Origin: Azolla caroliniana
Lineage: Eukaryota > Polypodiophyta
Direction: 5' to 3'
DNA length: 64,000 bases
Assembly: GCA_043228905.1 (NCBI GenBank)
Contig: JBHGNT010000005.1
Coordinates: forward strand, 806,001 to 870,000
Part shown: positions 12,001-22,300 of the stretch, in pieces
Layout: each line of letters starts with the position of its first letter
Position numbering within the stretch: position 1 is the stretch's first letter
The notes under the pieces: model-generated
The model's database searches: none
Told to the model about the DNA's origin: nothing
What the model saw: the letters and a program-made list of their open reading frames with translations, nothing else
Made by a program: the position numbers and the translations under genes

Positions 12001-15000
12001 TTTTTTACCCAATTAGGGGTTTTTTCCACGTAAAGATCTTGTGCACATTTATTTCAGTTTTCTCTATATTTTTGCTTGTGTTCCCTATTCCACATTCAAC
12101 TCGGTTGTGGTCGAATTCATGGACGAGAAGACTATTGCCTATTGGGAGGAGTCGAACACATCCTCTGCACTCGGAAGTCGACAGCCGACTAAAGAACAAG
12201 GAGACTTGATTGAATTCGGACCAGGGGATTGGTTTGGTCGGAGATCAGTCGGGAGTCGGTAGTCGAGAGTCGCACACGGTGTCGGAATTAACGAGGAAGA
12301 AGAAGGAGCCGACTCCAACCCAGATGAAGAACCAATCGACGGAGAAGAAGAAAATCCTAGCGAGCCGACTAAGGAAATTAGAGGAAGATGATACCCTATG
12401 AGAGAAAGAAGGCCCCCACGAAGATTTCCGAATAAGGAATATGTGTTGCTAACCGACGAGGGGGAGGCGGAAAGCTTCGATGAAGTAAGGAAAGACACCT
12501 ACAACAGAGAGTGGCTAAGGGCCATGCAGGACGAGATGGATTCCCAACATTAAAACCACACATATGAGCTGATGGAGTTGCCAAAAGGAAAGAGGGCACT
12601 CCGAAACAAGTCGGTGTATAAGCTGAAACTGGGAGATGGTGGGAATCCACCTATATATAAAGCCTGAATCGTTATAAAAGGCTTTCAACAAAAGAAGGGT
12701 GTCGTTTCAACGAAATATTTGACCCGGTGGTCAAAATGACCTCCATTCGAACAATGCTGAGCATAGCGGCAAGAATGGACCTTGAGGTCGAACAATTGGA
12801 CGTCAAGACAACATTCTTGCACTGTGACCTCAAAGAAGAGATCTACATGCAATAGCCAGAAAGATTCGTTCAAAAAGGGAAAGATAACCTTATGTGTCGG
12901 TTGAAGAAGAGCTTATATGGACTAAAGCAAGCTCCCCGGTAATGGTACCGGAAGTTCGACTCCTTCATGACCGATCAAGGATACCACAAGACGCAGGCCG
13001 ACCATTGCGTGTTCATGAAGAAGTTCGACAGAGGAAACTTCCTAATCCTCCTGTTGTACGTGGACGACATGCTAATCGTCGGATGGGACCGTATCAAAAT
13101 CGAGATGTTGAAGAAGGCCTTGAGTAGGTCCTTCTCAATGAAAGTTATGGGACCGGTGAGACATATCTTAGGGATGCATATAGTTTGGGACCGGACGAAG
13201 AAGTTATTGTGGCTGTCACAAGAGAAGCACATGACAAAGGTGCTCCAAAGGTTCAGCATGGAGGATGCAAAGCCGGTTGGGTCGACACTTCCGGCAAATT
13301 GCAAGTTGTTCAGGAAACAAAGTCCGAAGACAAAGATGGAGAAAGCCGAGATGATGAAGGTACCTTATGCCTCAGCAGTCAGAAGGTGCTCCAAAGGTTC
13401 AGCATGGAGGATGCAAAGCCGGTTGGGTCGATGACACTTCCGGCAAATTGCAAGTTGTTCAAGAAACAAAGTCCGAAGACAAAGATGGAGAAAGCCGAGA
13501 TGATGAAGGTACCTTATGCCTCAGCAGTCAGGAGCCTAATGTACGCAATGGTGTGTACCCGGCCGAACATCGGATATGCAATCGGAATGGTCAGCCGGTT
13601 CATGAGCAATCCGGGAAGAGAGCATTGGGCAGAGGTCAAGTGGATACTCTAATACTTGAAGGGCACCACGAGCATGTGCCTCCGATTCGGCTCCGATAAA
13701 CCCTATTGGAAGGTTTTACTAATTCGGACATGTCGGCTGGTGTAGATACCAGCCGGTTCACGTCCAAATACATCATGACCTATGCAAGGGGAGTTGTATC
13801 GTGGCAGTGGAGACTGCAAAAATCCGTGGCACTGTCGACAACGAAAGCGGATTACATGGCGGTTGTAGAAGCCGGCAAGGAAATAATCTAGATGAAGGAC
13901 TTCATTGGAGAGTTAGGGATCTAACATGAGGAATTCTGGCTCTACTACAACAATCAAAGTGCCATTCACCTTGCGAAAAACGTGGCTTGCCACTCCAGGT
14001 CCAAGCACATCCAGAGGAGATATCACTGGCTCCATGAGATCCACACGGAGGAGAACGGGTCGGACATGTGCCAGAGACGGATCAGATTGAGAAGTTGGAC
14101 ATGTGCCAGAGACGGATCAGATTGACAAGACATCCCATGCCAGAGGTAAGGGGGAGTTTGTTGGAAAAATCGGTTCCTCTAGATGGGAATCAGACGAGCC
14201 AGAGGAAGAAACCGGACCGGATGGATCCGGAAGGTATCCGCCGGATCTGGTGTGAATCAAAAGTAGGGACATATTAGTAAATATGTTTGGATGCGCCTGT
14301 TGAGGCCATATTTGTAAATAGCCCCAAAGTTATATAAGTATAAATATAACTAGGGAAATAAGATGTAGTGAGTTTTTTTTTGTACAGTGTGAGTGAGTGT
14401 TAGTCATCTCGTTGAGTGAGTTGTGGGTGTAACTGCATATAGCACGCACGAGGTTGTTGCCTCTGCAGTAGGGCAGCCATAGCTAGAGAGAGAGAGAAAG
14501 AAAAAGAGGTAGCGAGAGCTTCTCCATTGTAACCGCTTGTCGGCGAAGTGTACGAGCTCAGGTCAGTGCCTGCGAGTTTGTTCCTTGTATATTTCTCTCA
14601 TAGTGATTTGTTCAGTGTCTGTGGACACCCGTGGTTTGTTCCCCAATTAGGGGGTTTTTCCATGTAAAGATCTTGTGCACATTTATTTCGGTTTTCTCTC
14701 TATTTCTGTGTGTGTTCCCTATTCCACATTCGACTCGGTTGTGTCCGAGTTCCTGTTTATCTATCACATATCAAGGACACAGATTTTGCAGTTTTCTTAA
14801 TTTATGAGTAATTTTGAATATCAGTTGACTTTTATAGATATGAATTCCATGGAACTGTAATTTTGTGTAGAAAAACTACACATATTTTCATATGTTTTTG
14901 ACTGGTAAAAATGCTAATTATCTCCACATTTGGCTTCAATGAGGACTAAGATTTTGGAATGAAGGTGTTTCCTATTTTTAACTGGTAAATGTATGCTTGT

Positions 15001-16152
15001 ACTTCTGTTTTCAGCGAGCCCTGGTTTGGAGAGTTGTCCTCTTTGTTTACATTCTTTTCCCTCCATAGAGCGTGAATATGCAGCTTGGTCTTTGATGTGT
15101 CAATATCTTTGTTTTTAATTGAATCTAGAGTTCTATACTTATGTTTGTTTTTGTTATGCCTAGGATGTTGCACTCTTGACAGATGGGCGCTTTTCTGGTG
15201 GGTCGCATGGCTTTGTCGTTGGTCACATATGCCCTGAGTCACAGGTACCAAAAAGTCTTTTGGTATTTTAAATTCTTTTATCTTTCTGCCCAATGTCATG
15301 CCAACTGGTGATTTCCATATATCGGAGAAGAAACAAAGAAGGGGCATTTGTTTGAGTGCTTCTGATAACTAAATTACCAGATATATCCAGAATGATATGA
15401 AATAGGGTTTTAAAAATAATATTGGAAGAAACATTACGGGGTATCAGATATTGTTACAGTATCTGGAATGTTGAAAAACCAAATTGGATGAAGAAGTCTC
15501 TCTCCATGCCAAACTTTGTGAATCTTCTAGCGACTAGGTGGCATCCACTCTTTAACTTTTTGTCACCTGACTTTAAAACTAGAAATTTGGTCTTCAATGA
15601 TTCTTTGATGCAGCTCTCAAATACACTTGTGTTTGAAGTGCAACTTGTGACTGTCCAGTGCTCTATGCTTCTGTAGCCCAATGTTCTTGGTAATACGAAC
15701 TTGTATTCCATGAAAAAATATTGTGTTCAACCTCATACAGTAGTTGGACATGCAATTAAGTAAAAATGAATTTTCGAAATAACTCTCATTTCACTTCTTG
15801 AGATGATGAATTTAGATGTTCAAGATTAACCCCCAATGCAGGTAGGGGGTCCCATAGCACTCGTTCAAGATGGGGATACAATCACCATCAATGTTGACAA
15901 ACGGACAATAGACTTGGAGGTCAGTGCTGAAGAATTAGTCACTCGAAGGAATATTTGGAAAGCAAATCCTTTCAAAGCCACTCAGGGTACTTTGTACAAG
16001 GTAAAAAGAACAATGTTAAGTAATGCAAAGATATATATTTAAAAGCAAACATTCGAATCTGCTATAAGTTTTAGGTTAATTTTTTCTGTCTGGATGCGCA
16101 GTACATAAAGAATGTAAAGTCCGCGTCTGATGGATGTGTTACTGATGAGTAA
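43..16152 (+). CDS. DHAD: Dihydroxy-acid dehydratase (branched-chain amino acid synthesis), 5'-partial, 13 coding exons
   Basis: Catalyses dehydration of 2,3-dihydroxy acids to 2-keto acids in isoleucine and valine synthesis; in plants a plastid [2Fe-2S] enzyme (family knowledge). Exons read from splice sites and conserved protein: 43-114, 316-363, 489-643, 1044-1238, 1374-1485, 1580-1649, 1820-1878, 1974-2097, 8002-8072, 8153-8254, 15164-15244, 15842-16000, 16102-16152. All phases join. Visible signatures: [14 protein letters not shown] and [17 protein letters not shown] (iron-sulfur cysteine region), [37 protein letters not shown], and [15 protein letters not shown] (ILVD/EDD signature 2), ending CVTDE then TAA at 16150-16152. 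The N-terminus and transit peptide lie before the window. Intron 7 (after 1878) has a GC donor. Intron 8 is about 5.9 kb because it holds a second, damaged copy of exons 9, 10 and 12 plus retroelements; intron 10 is about 6.9 kb and holds a TIR element and a copia element. Whether the long introns are spliced correctly is unknown. Confidence 0.88.
2257..3294 (+). pseudogene. Partial internal duplication of dehydratase exons 9, 10 and 12
   Basis: The left part (2257-2750) repeats 7716-8210: intron 8 tail, exon 9 (2542-2612), intron 9 and the start of exon 10 (2693-2749). The right part (2748-3294) repeats 15371-15916: intron 11 tail and the first half of exon 12. The two parts meet at a short shared GAAATT-like stretch, so everything between 8211 and 15370 (end of exon 10, exon 11, intron 10) is missing here. 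Both parts differ from their partners by about 2-3 percent by eye. Exon 10 runs into intron sequence and stops after [10 protein letters not shown]. Exon 9 here encodes GSARVFEG and ENP, whereas the 8002-8072 copy has the family-typical GPARVFEG and EDP, so this copy is the decaying one. Its splice sites are still canonical. Confidence 0.85.
3295..7011 (+). mobile_element. Ty3/gypsy element, 5'-truncated and internally deleted (element G1)
   Basis: Begins abruptly in gag just after the zinc knuckle ([16 protein letters not shown]-like) with no 5' LTR. Order: gag C-terminus (3326-3754), linker and protease (3809-4336, active-site stretch [11 protein letters not shown]), decayed linker with stops, reverse-transcriptase fingers (5087-5460, [33 protein letters not shown]), then a direct jump at about 5465 into integrase core ([37 protein letters not shown]) and the GPY-type C-terminus (RWFGPYVV, ends about 6277). 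RT palm, RNase H and the integrase zinc finger are deleted. Many stops. A purine tract at 6339-6350 precedes the 3' LTR. No target duplication is seen, consistent with insertion by break repair rather than integration. Confidence 0.8.
6351..7011 (+). repeat. 3' LTR of gypsy element G1
   Basis: Starts TGTCGTGGAGAAAACCG after the purine tract and ends in CGCGACA. The start, the GGACAGAGAATAAAG block and the ending match the LTRs at 59725-60412 and 62119-62775, so these are one family. It contains a short GT run near 6760. Sequence after 7011 is copia pol, not a target duplication. Confidence 0.75.
7012..7715 (+). pseudogene. Ty1/copia RT-RNase H fragment without LTRs
   Basis: Reads [20 protein letters not shown], then [14 protein letters not shown], then the RNase H start [20 protein letters not shown], all copia pol. 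There are no LTRs, primer site or target duplication; it is wedged between a gypsy LTR and the duplicated dehydratase intron. An internal 136-bp duplication breaks the frame. It looks like filler DNA captured during repair (inference). Confidence 0.75.
7201..7472 (+). repeat. 136-bp direct tandem duplication inside the copia fragment
   Basis: Units 7201-7336 and 7337-7472 both run from GACCCCGCTCCCCATTAACC to the ATGTACGCAATGGT region. They differ at about a dozen positions, so the duplication is old. A length of 136 is not a multiple of three, so it shifts the frame. Confidence 0.85.
8321..9568. mobile_element. TIR DNA element (about 1.25 kb) in dehydratase intron 10
   Basis: The left end reads TAGTAACCATTCGGTTAAGTG and the right end, reversed, reads CAGTAACCATTTGGTTAAGTG, about 20 bp of inverted repeat followed by weaker similarity (GTGTGCCCACTTAAG against GTGCGCAC). 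Both ends are flanked by TA, suggesting a 2-bp target duplication, as in Tc1/mariner types; the class is an inference. No transposase ORF. The interior holds a purine-rich AAGAAG stretch (about 8860-9260) and 35-bp tandem repeats. It is probably a non-autonomous derivative. Confidence 0.6.
9266..9384. repeat. 35-bp tandem repeat, 3.4 copies
   Basis: Units start at 9266, 9301, 9336 and 9371, each opening TATCACTCAATGT and carrying GCTAATTAGCATACA, itself an inverted repeat around AATT. Units 2 and 3 are identical by eye. Confidence 0.9.
9904..10357. mobile_element. 454-bp hAT-like MITE inside the copia B 5' LTR
   Basis: Perfect terminal inverted repeat TAACAATCGGCAAC at both ends, continuing imperfectly. 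Flanked by an 8-bp duplication of the LTR sequence: GCTATATT (9896-9903) and GCCATATT (10358-10365), one mismatch. The uninterrupted LTR copy at 14305 shows a single site, confirming the insertion. Eight-bp duplications and TA-start TIRs are typical of hAT elements (family knowledge). The interior is built of AACCGAACC and GGTTCGGTT blocks and can fold back; no ORF. Confidence 0.8.
10861..11154 (-). pseudogene. Chromodomain end of a chromovirus polyprotein
   Basis: Encodes [20 protein letters not shown] followed by [17 protein letters not shown], the aromatic-cage and W-E-P-x-x-N-L pattern of retrotransposon chromodomains, which target integrase to chromatin marks (family knowledge). It ends with a basic tail and a stop next to the purine tract. 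No integrase core precedes it. Confidence 0.75.
11162..11335 (+). pseudogene. Ty3/gypsy RNase H fragment
   Basis: Plus-strand reading gives [20 protein letters not shown], then [20 protein letters not shown] and [11 protein letters not shown], the C-terminal RNase H region of chromoviruses. It stands head to head with the chromodomain piece, with only a few bases between them. Confidence 0.7.
12119..14158 (+). pseudogene. Copia B pol remnant (RT-RNase H)
   Basis: Order follows the intact element at 19332-22481: acidic linker, [51 protein letters not shown] (about 13050), [35 protein letters not shown], then RNase H with [20 protein letters not shown] and [12 protein letters not shown]. Numerous stops and frameshifts, so non-functional. 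A 146-bp duplication lies at 13237-13531. It ends in the purine tract AAGGGGGAG before 14159. Confidence 0.85.
13237..13531 (+). repeat. 146-bp tandem duplication in copia B pol
   Basis: Units begin AAGGTGCTCCAAAGG at 13237 and 13383 and run to GCCTCAGCAGTCAG. The second carries a 3-bp insertion (GATGACACTT against GACACTT). They are nearly identical otherwise, so this is more recent than the rest of the decay. Confidence 0.88.
14159..14766 (+). repeat. 3' LTR of copia B
   Basis: Starts TGTTGGAAAAATCGG after AAGGGGGAGTT and ends TATCTATCA before CATAT. It carries the uninterrupted version of the sequence split in the 5' LTR, and an AG-rich run near 14485. Confidence 0.85.
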
Positions 16153-17690
16153 TAATATGGAAGTGAAGGGGCAGACATTTTGGTCAAAAGGGGTATTATT
16201 CTTGTCTTTTTTGTCCTCAATTTGATCCGCATGTGGAAAGTACTTTGCTTTATTAAGTCAGATTTGTTATGCATGGAAACCATGGGAAAAATACCCAGGA
16301 CATCTATAGGTTTTAACAAAGTTTTTGTAAGGTTTTATTGCCTTTATAGGTGTATCCAACTGTGCAAGCTAATTTTTGTTTATTAGTGAATGAGATGACA
16401 ATTCCCGATTGCTAATTTGTGTGTGATGAAAGTTCTGAGTGAAAAATAGGAATTTGCATTTTCCCTTTCTTGAATGAATATCCATGGAATTATTGAATAG
16501 GAATTTTGAATTTTGAATTTCTTCAATGAATATCCATGGAATTATTGAATAGGAATTTGCATTTTCCCTTTATTCAATGAATATCCATGGAATGATTGCA
16601 ATCATTTATTGATTTGTTCCAGGAATAAATCTCATCTCCTATGTTATGATTCTTATCATCTATTTGATTTGTTCCTTCTTTCAAATTAAATGGCTTGTAT
16701 CCTTATATTTCATTTCGCACTCTCTCATCTCCCTTGCTAATATTTGAAACTAATGTTTTATGTTCAGAGTGCTGGTGAATAGTTCTTAAGAGATGGTGAT
16801 AAAAGGCCAATTATGAATTGTTGGCGTCTCCAGTGTGGCTAGTATACAAACTAAGCAATACAATAAAGAAGACTCTTAGCAACCATTAAAAACTTATTTT
16901 GAAGATCGCAAGAGATAGATAGGGTTTATACATGCACAACACACACAATAATGGTTCATTGAGAATTTATCCAGTTTTTTTTCTCAAGAGACATTACTTG
17001 ACGTAAGGCTTTTCATTATAGAGTTTTTGTTAAAGGTGCTTTGCAAAAGAGTGCCCTTGTTTGAAAACTTGTTTCTACATGTTACAATTTTACAATGGCA
17101 AAGTACCTGACATTTGCATGGCATGTGAAAACCTTCATGAAGTTCGACACTCAGTTAATCTATTGTTTTTCAAATTTTACAAGTCTCAAAACATCAAGCA
17201 AAAGGTTCTTTCATTTGTTAAAGTTTTAATTTTTATATTTGAATGATAAATTCAATTATAAAGTTATATTTTAATGATAAATTCAATTATAAAGTTATAT
17301 TTTAATGATAAATTCAATTATAAATTCTTCTCTGATCGGTTTCTAGAAGTAAATTCATAGCTATTTTGCATTTACATAAGAGGTAAGTCAGAATGGTTGT
17401 CGGTAGGGGTTGAATGAGTATAGAGAGATTTTATTATTATTTTCGGAAATGAAATATGTTGTGATTGAAAGCGACATCTTCTTGAAGTGTGTCTATATTA
17501 GTGACCGTGGATGTTTGAGAATTTTATTAATGAGCATTGCTATTGAGAGTGCACATTGTGATTGCGAGGGAAATGTGTAATGAGTGGAAAGTAGAGGTGG
17601 AGCATAATAGCAAAGAGTGTTAGTCGTATTTATGCACTATTAATAATCAAGTCACCACATGTATCTCAGTGTGTTGTATCACATTGAAGA
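16153..17690. other. Dehydratase 3' flank; AT-rich, short tandem repeats only
   Basis: Holds the presumed 3' UTR, three imperfect copies of a block containing AATGAATATCCATGGAAT (about 16470-16600), and three copies of a 31-bp unit with GATAAATTCAATTATAAAG (about 17240-17330). No gene recognised. Confidence 0.6.
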
Positions 17691-18403
17691 TGTTGGGATT
17701 TCGGTCCCTCCGGACGGGATGTCTCCGGAGATAAATGACGGCAAGCCCGGTTGCGGTTACGGAACCAGATGATGAAGAGTACCGGGCATGAAGCCGGATG
17801 AAGTGTACCCGGATGCGGATCCGGATGGTGAAGAGTACCCGGATACGGATCCGGATGACGAAGACCCCGGATACGGAGTCGGATGACGAAGACCCCGGCT
17901 ACGGAGCCGGATGATGAATGTACCCGGAGAGAGATCCGGATGCGGGGACATATTTGTGAATATGTTTGCCAAGGGCCCTTGAGGCTATATTTGTAAATAG
18001 CCCGAAAGTCATATGTGTATAAATATGACTTAGGGCAAACAGTTTATGTTGTTGCTTATTTTTCTGTTTTTCCACTCAAGAGGAGTGAAGAGAGAGCAGC
18101 CGAGAGTGAGAGAGAGAGAGAGAGAGAGAGAAACGAGGAGGTCGTTGCCTCTGTGTATTACCGCCGCCTGTGGCGAGGACAGTGAGCTCAAGGTCGTCGC
18201 CTTGCAGCTCGCCATTGTATACTTCTCTGTATAGTGTTGGTTTGGAGTCTTGTACTCCCGTGGTTTTTCCCGTTTAGGGTTTTCCACGTTAATCCCTGAG
18301 TTATCGTGTCTTTCTCTGAGTTTCCTATTTTCTGTTGCATTGATTCGTGATTTCTCGGTTGTGGCCGAAACGGTGAGGGGAATCGAAGCGTTGATTCGCA
18401 ACA
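17691..18403 (+). repeat. 5' LTR of copia C
   Basis: Contains five or so tandem degenerate 30-bp units built on CCGGATGANGAAGA (17765-17935), a probable TATA region (TATAAATATGAC near 18017), and an AG run at 18108-18130 likely in the leader. Ends CGCAACA. Confidence 0.93.
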
Positions 18404-18406
18404 AAG

Positions 18407-18418
18407 TGGTATCAGAGC
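18407..18418 (+). promoter_or_regulatory. Primer-binding site (initiator tRNA-Met type)
   Basis: TGGTATCAGAGC, four bases after the LTR end, complementary to the 3' end of plant initiator tRNA-Met, the usual primer of plant copia elements. Confidence 0.93.
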
Positions 18419-18434
18419 GAGGTTAACACAGAAA

Positions 18435-19112
18435 ATGGAAGGCGGCGGTAGTGGGCCTCCGGGCATGATGGTGCTGAACTCACAGAACTACGCCGACTGG
18501 AAGATAAAGATGGAAGACCTTCTCATCGTCCGAGACCTGTACGAACCGATCGACAATGCCGAGATACCCAAGGGGGTAATAGAGTCGGAGTGGAAGCTCC
18601 TCAACCGGAAAGCCGTAGCGACGATCCGGCAATATGTCGATGTAAGTGTCCTGCAACATGTGGCGAACGATACGAACGCCTACGAGATGTGGCGGAAGCT
18701 GTCCGGACTGTATGAGAGGAAGAATGCTCTGAACCGGACCTCCCTGATGAGGAAGATAGTAAATCTCAAGTACCGGGACGGCGAGAGTATGGTGGAACAC
18801 GTAAGCACGTTCATGGGATTCGTGAACCAGCTTGCGGCGATTAAGTTCCCGTTGGAGGATGCAATGCAAGCCATCATCCTGATGTGTACATTGCCGGAAA
18901 GCTGGGAGAACTTGGTGGTGACTCTCAGCACCTCGTGCACAGAAGATAACTTGTCCTTGCAAACGGTAAAGACAAGTATTTTGAACGAAGAAGCGCGTCG
19001 GAGAGATAAAGAACCGGCCTCCGACACGAAGGCGCTGCTTACCGAATCGGATCGGGGAAGACAATGGAACCGGAGTCCGCAAAGACGGGAGAAGTCGGGG
19101 ACCCGGTCGTAG
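18435..19112 (+). CDS. Copia C Gag (capsid part), ends at in-frame TAG
   Basis: 225 codons from the first ATG after the primer site. It opens MEGGGSGPPGMMVLNSQNYA and contains a UBN2-type capsid region (WKIKMEDLLIVRDLYEPI; YEMWRKLSGLYERKNALNRT; PLEDAMQAIILMCTLPESWE). The protein forms the particle around element RNA in the cytoplasm. The reading frame continues after the TAG straight into a zinc knuckle, CFHCGKPGHFRKNC (19131-19172), so the stop falls between capsid and nucleocapsid. Most copia elements have one uninterrupted gag-pol frame, so this is either a single inactivating change (CAG to TAG is the simplest) or a readthrough stop; the downstream context TCA AGA does not resemble known strong readthrough contexts. 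Confidence 0.9.
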   Translation: MEGGGSGPPGMMVLNSQNYADWKIKMEDLLIVRDLYEPIDNAEIPKGVIESEWKLLNRKAVATIRQYVDVSVLQHVANDTNAYEMWRKLSGLYERKNALNRTSLMRKIVNLKYRDGESMVEHVSTFMGFVNQLAAIKFPLEDAMQAIILMCTLPESWENLVVTLSTSCTEDNLSLQTVKTSILNEEARRRDKEPASDTKALLTESDRGRQWNRSPQRREKSGTRS

Positions 19113-19331
19113 TCAAGAGGAAGGCCTACATGCTTCCACTGTGGGAAGCCGGGGCACTTCCGGAAGAATTGTCGGCATTACCGAAAGGACAACGGAGCCG
19201 ACGACACCGATTCGAAGAAGTCACCGGAGAGAAACGGTGCATACCGGGGAGCCACGGACCGGAGAGGTTCGGATCGGCGAGGGCAGGACCGGAAAGGAAC
19301 AACGGCACTCGCGGCAAGTGAGGAAGAAATC

Positions 19332-22300
19332 ATGCTCATCACCGAAGAAGGTGAACTAAACGTTGCCGGCAATGAGACGACCTGGGTGGTCGATTCCGGA
19401 GCATCGTTCCACCTGACCCCGGAGAGAAGATACTTCTCATCCTACACAGCCGGTGAGCATGGCTGTGTCCGGATGGGAAATGAAGGTACATGCCGGATTG
19501 CCGGCATAGGAGACGTGTGGCTGATGACATCAACCGGATGCAAGATGCTGCTGAAGGATGTTCGACACGTTCCGGAGGTTCGATTGAACCTGATTTCGGC
19601 CGGGAGGCTAGACGATGAAGGCTACATGGGTAGCATCCGGAACGGTGTTATGAAGTTCAGCAAAGGGAGCCTGATAGTGGCTCGGGCCCGGAAAGTCAAC
19701 ACTCTGTACCTGATGAATTCCCGGCTATGTCCGGAGGAGCTAAACGTGGCAGCTGACACTGCCGGTGAGCTATGGCACAAGAGACTGTGCCACATGAGTG
19801 AGAAGGGGATGAAGAGGCTTGCAGAAGACAACCTCATTCCAGTGAAGCACGTGCGTCTGGAGAAGTGCACCGATTGCCTGGCCGGTAAGCAGAACCGAGC
19901 CTCCTTCCACTCAAGGCCACCGACGAGACGTAGTGCACCACTGGAGTTGGTGCACACTGATGTGTGTCAAGTAGAAACGAAGTCACATGGCGGAGCCCAG
20001 TACTTCGTGACATTCATTGATGACCACAGCCGGAAGCTGTGGACGGCACCGTTGAAGACAAAGGACCAAGTATTGTCCGTCTTCAAAGAACTCCACGCGA
20101 GAGTGGAAAGAGAATCCGGCAAGAAGCTGAAAGCGATACGAGCGGATAACGGAGGAGAATACCGAGGGCAATTTGAGGAGTATTGCCGTTCGATGGGAAT
20201 CCGGCTCGAGTTTACCGTGCCGAAGACGCCGGAACTGAACGGGCTGGCCGAGAGGATGAACCGGACCATAATGGAGAGGGTCCGGAGTATGCTGGCGCAT
20301 GCGAAATTACCCAAGGGGTTCTGGGCTGAGGCGATGTCGACGGCGACATATGTGATAAATAGATCACCCTCAGTACCTTTGGACGGAGACACGCCGCAGA
20401 AAGTGTGGACCGGTAAGGAAGTGTCCTACCGGTACCTGAAGGTGTTCGGGTGTCTCGCATACGTGCATGTGGCAAAGGACCGGAGAGGAAAGCTAGATCC
20501 AAAGACCCGGCCATGCATATTCCTCGGTTACGGCGACGATGAGTTCGGCTACCGAGTATGGGACCCGGTCGACAAGAAGATATTCAGGAGTCGAGATATC
20601 ATCTTCATGGAGGACAAGACACTCGCCGACTGGGAGTCGGAGAAGAAGATGAAGAGCTCCAAGTCGACTGGTGAGGATCAACTCTACAAGGAGCAGTCCC
20701 GACCGGCAAGGGACCGGTTAGCACTCGAGGAACCGGCCGAAGAAGATGAAAATGATATCGGAACCGGCCCCGATCCCGAAATGGATTCGGATGAAGAAGA
20801 ATCGGAAGAACCGGTTACCGAAGCTCCGGAACGGAGATATCCTCTAAGAGAGAGAAGGGCCCCCCGGAGATTTCCGGAACCAGAGCACGTGCTGCTAACC
20901 GACGAGGGGGAGCCGGAGAGCTTTGAAGAAGCAAAGCATGACACCAAGAGCCGCAGGTGGTTGAGTGCCATGCAGGACGAGATGGATTCCCTGCATGAGA
21001 ACCACACATATGAACTTGTGGAGTTGCCGAAAGGAAAGCGGGCACTTCGAAACAAGTGGGTGTTCAAGCTGAAACCGGGAGATGCCGGAAACCCCCCGAG
21101 ATACAAAGCCAGGATCGTGGTGAAGGGGTTTCAGCAGAAGAAGGGCGTCGACTTCGACGAGATATTTGCCCCGGTAGTGAAGATGACCTCCATCCGGACG
21201 GTGCTGAGCATAGCGGCAAGCATGGACCTCGAGGTAGAACAGATGGACGTGAAGACGGCATTCCTTCACGGTGACCTCGAAGAAGAGATATACATGCAGC
21301 AACCGGAAGGATTCGAGAAGAAAGAGAAGGAGCACTTGGTATGCCGGTTAAAGAAGAGCCTTTATGGTTTGAAGCAGGCTCCCCGGCAGTGGTACCGAAA
21401 GTTTGACTCCTTCATGACCGATGAAGGGTACCACAAAACGCAGTCCGACCACTGCGTGTTTGTGAAGAAGTTCGACGGAGGAGACTCTCTAATACTCCTC
21501 CTGTACGTGGACGACATGTTGATCGTCGGACGGGACCAGGTCAAGATACGGATGCTGAAGAAGGCTCTTCACCGAACCTTCTCAATGAAAGACCTGGGTC
21601 CGGCGAGGCAAATACTAGGGATGCACATCATCCGGGACCGGAAGAAGAAGCAGTTGTGGCTGTCACAGGAGAAGTACGTGACAAAGGTGCTTCAACGGTT
21701 CAACATGTCGGAAGCAAGACCGGTCGGATCGTCCCTCCCGGCAAACTGCAAGTTATCCGGCAAGCAAAGTCCCAAGACAAAGGCTGAGAAGGAGGACATG
21801 ATGAAAGTACCATATGCCTCTGCCGTCGGAAGCTTGATGTACGCAATGGTGTGTACAAGACCGGACATAGGATATGCAGTCGGAGTGGTGAGCCGGTACA
21901 TGAGTAACCCCGGCAAAGAGCACTGGAACGCGGTCAAGTGGATACTCCGATACCTGAAGGGCACGGCAAACGTGTGCCTCCGATTCGGCTCCGGTAAGCC
22001 CGAACTCGATGGATTTACCGATTCGGATATGTCGGCTGATGCAGATACCAGCCGGTCCACATCTGGGTATGTGATGACGTATGCAGGGGGAGCTGTTTCA
22101 TGGCAGTCGAGGCTGCAGAAGACGGTTGCACTGTCAACCACGGAGGCGGAGTACATGGCGGCTGTTGAAGCCGGCAAGGAAATAATATGGATGAAGGACT
22201 TCATTAGAGAGCTCGGTATCCGGCAGGAGGAGTACCGACTCTACTGCGACAGTCAGAGTGCCATCCACCTTGCGAAGAACGCGGCCTATCACTCCCGGAC

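Larger units (their letters stand above)
9759..14766 (+). mobile_element. Decayed Ty1/copia element (copia B), TSD CATAT
   Basis: Bounded by CATAT at 9754-9758 and 14767-14771. The 5' LTR (9759 to about 12118) is split by two later insertions; the 3' LTR is 14159-14766. Sequence passes from the 5' LTR (about 12118) directly into the region between integrase and RT, so the LTR end, primer site, gag, protease and integrase are deleted. It sits in dehydratase intron 10, in sense orientation. LTR start TGTTGG and end ATCA fit copia type; the family is related to, but clearly diverged from, the element at 17691-23204. Confidence 0.85.

Noticed and set aside
14815-14890. Intron stretch resembling 9690-9758 on the other side of copia B
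   Set aside because: Similarity is only moderate by eye and may be an old local duplication; not strong enough to report as a target-site or LTR feature.
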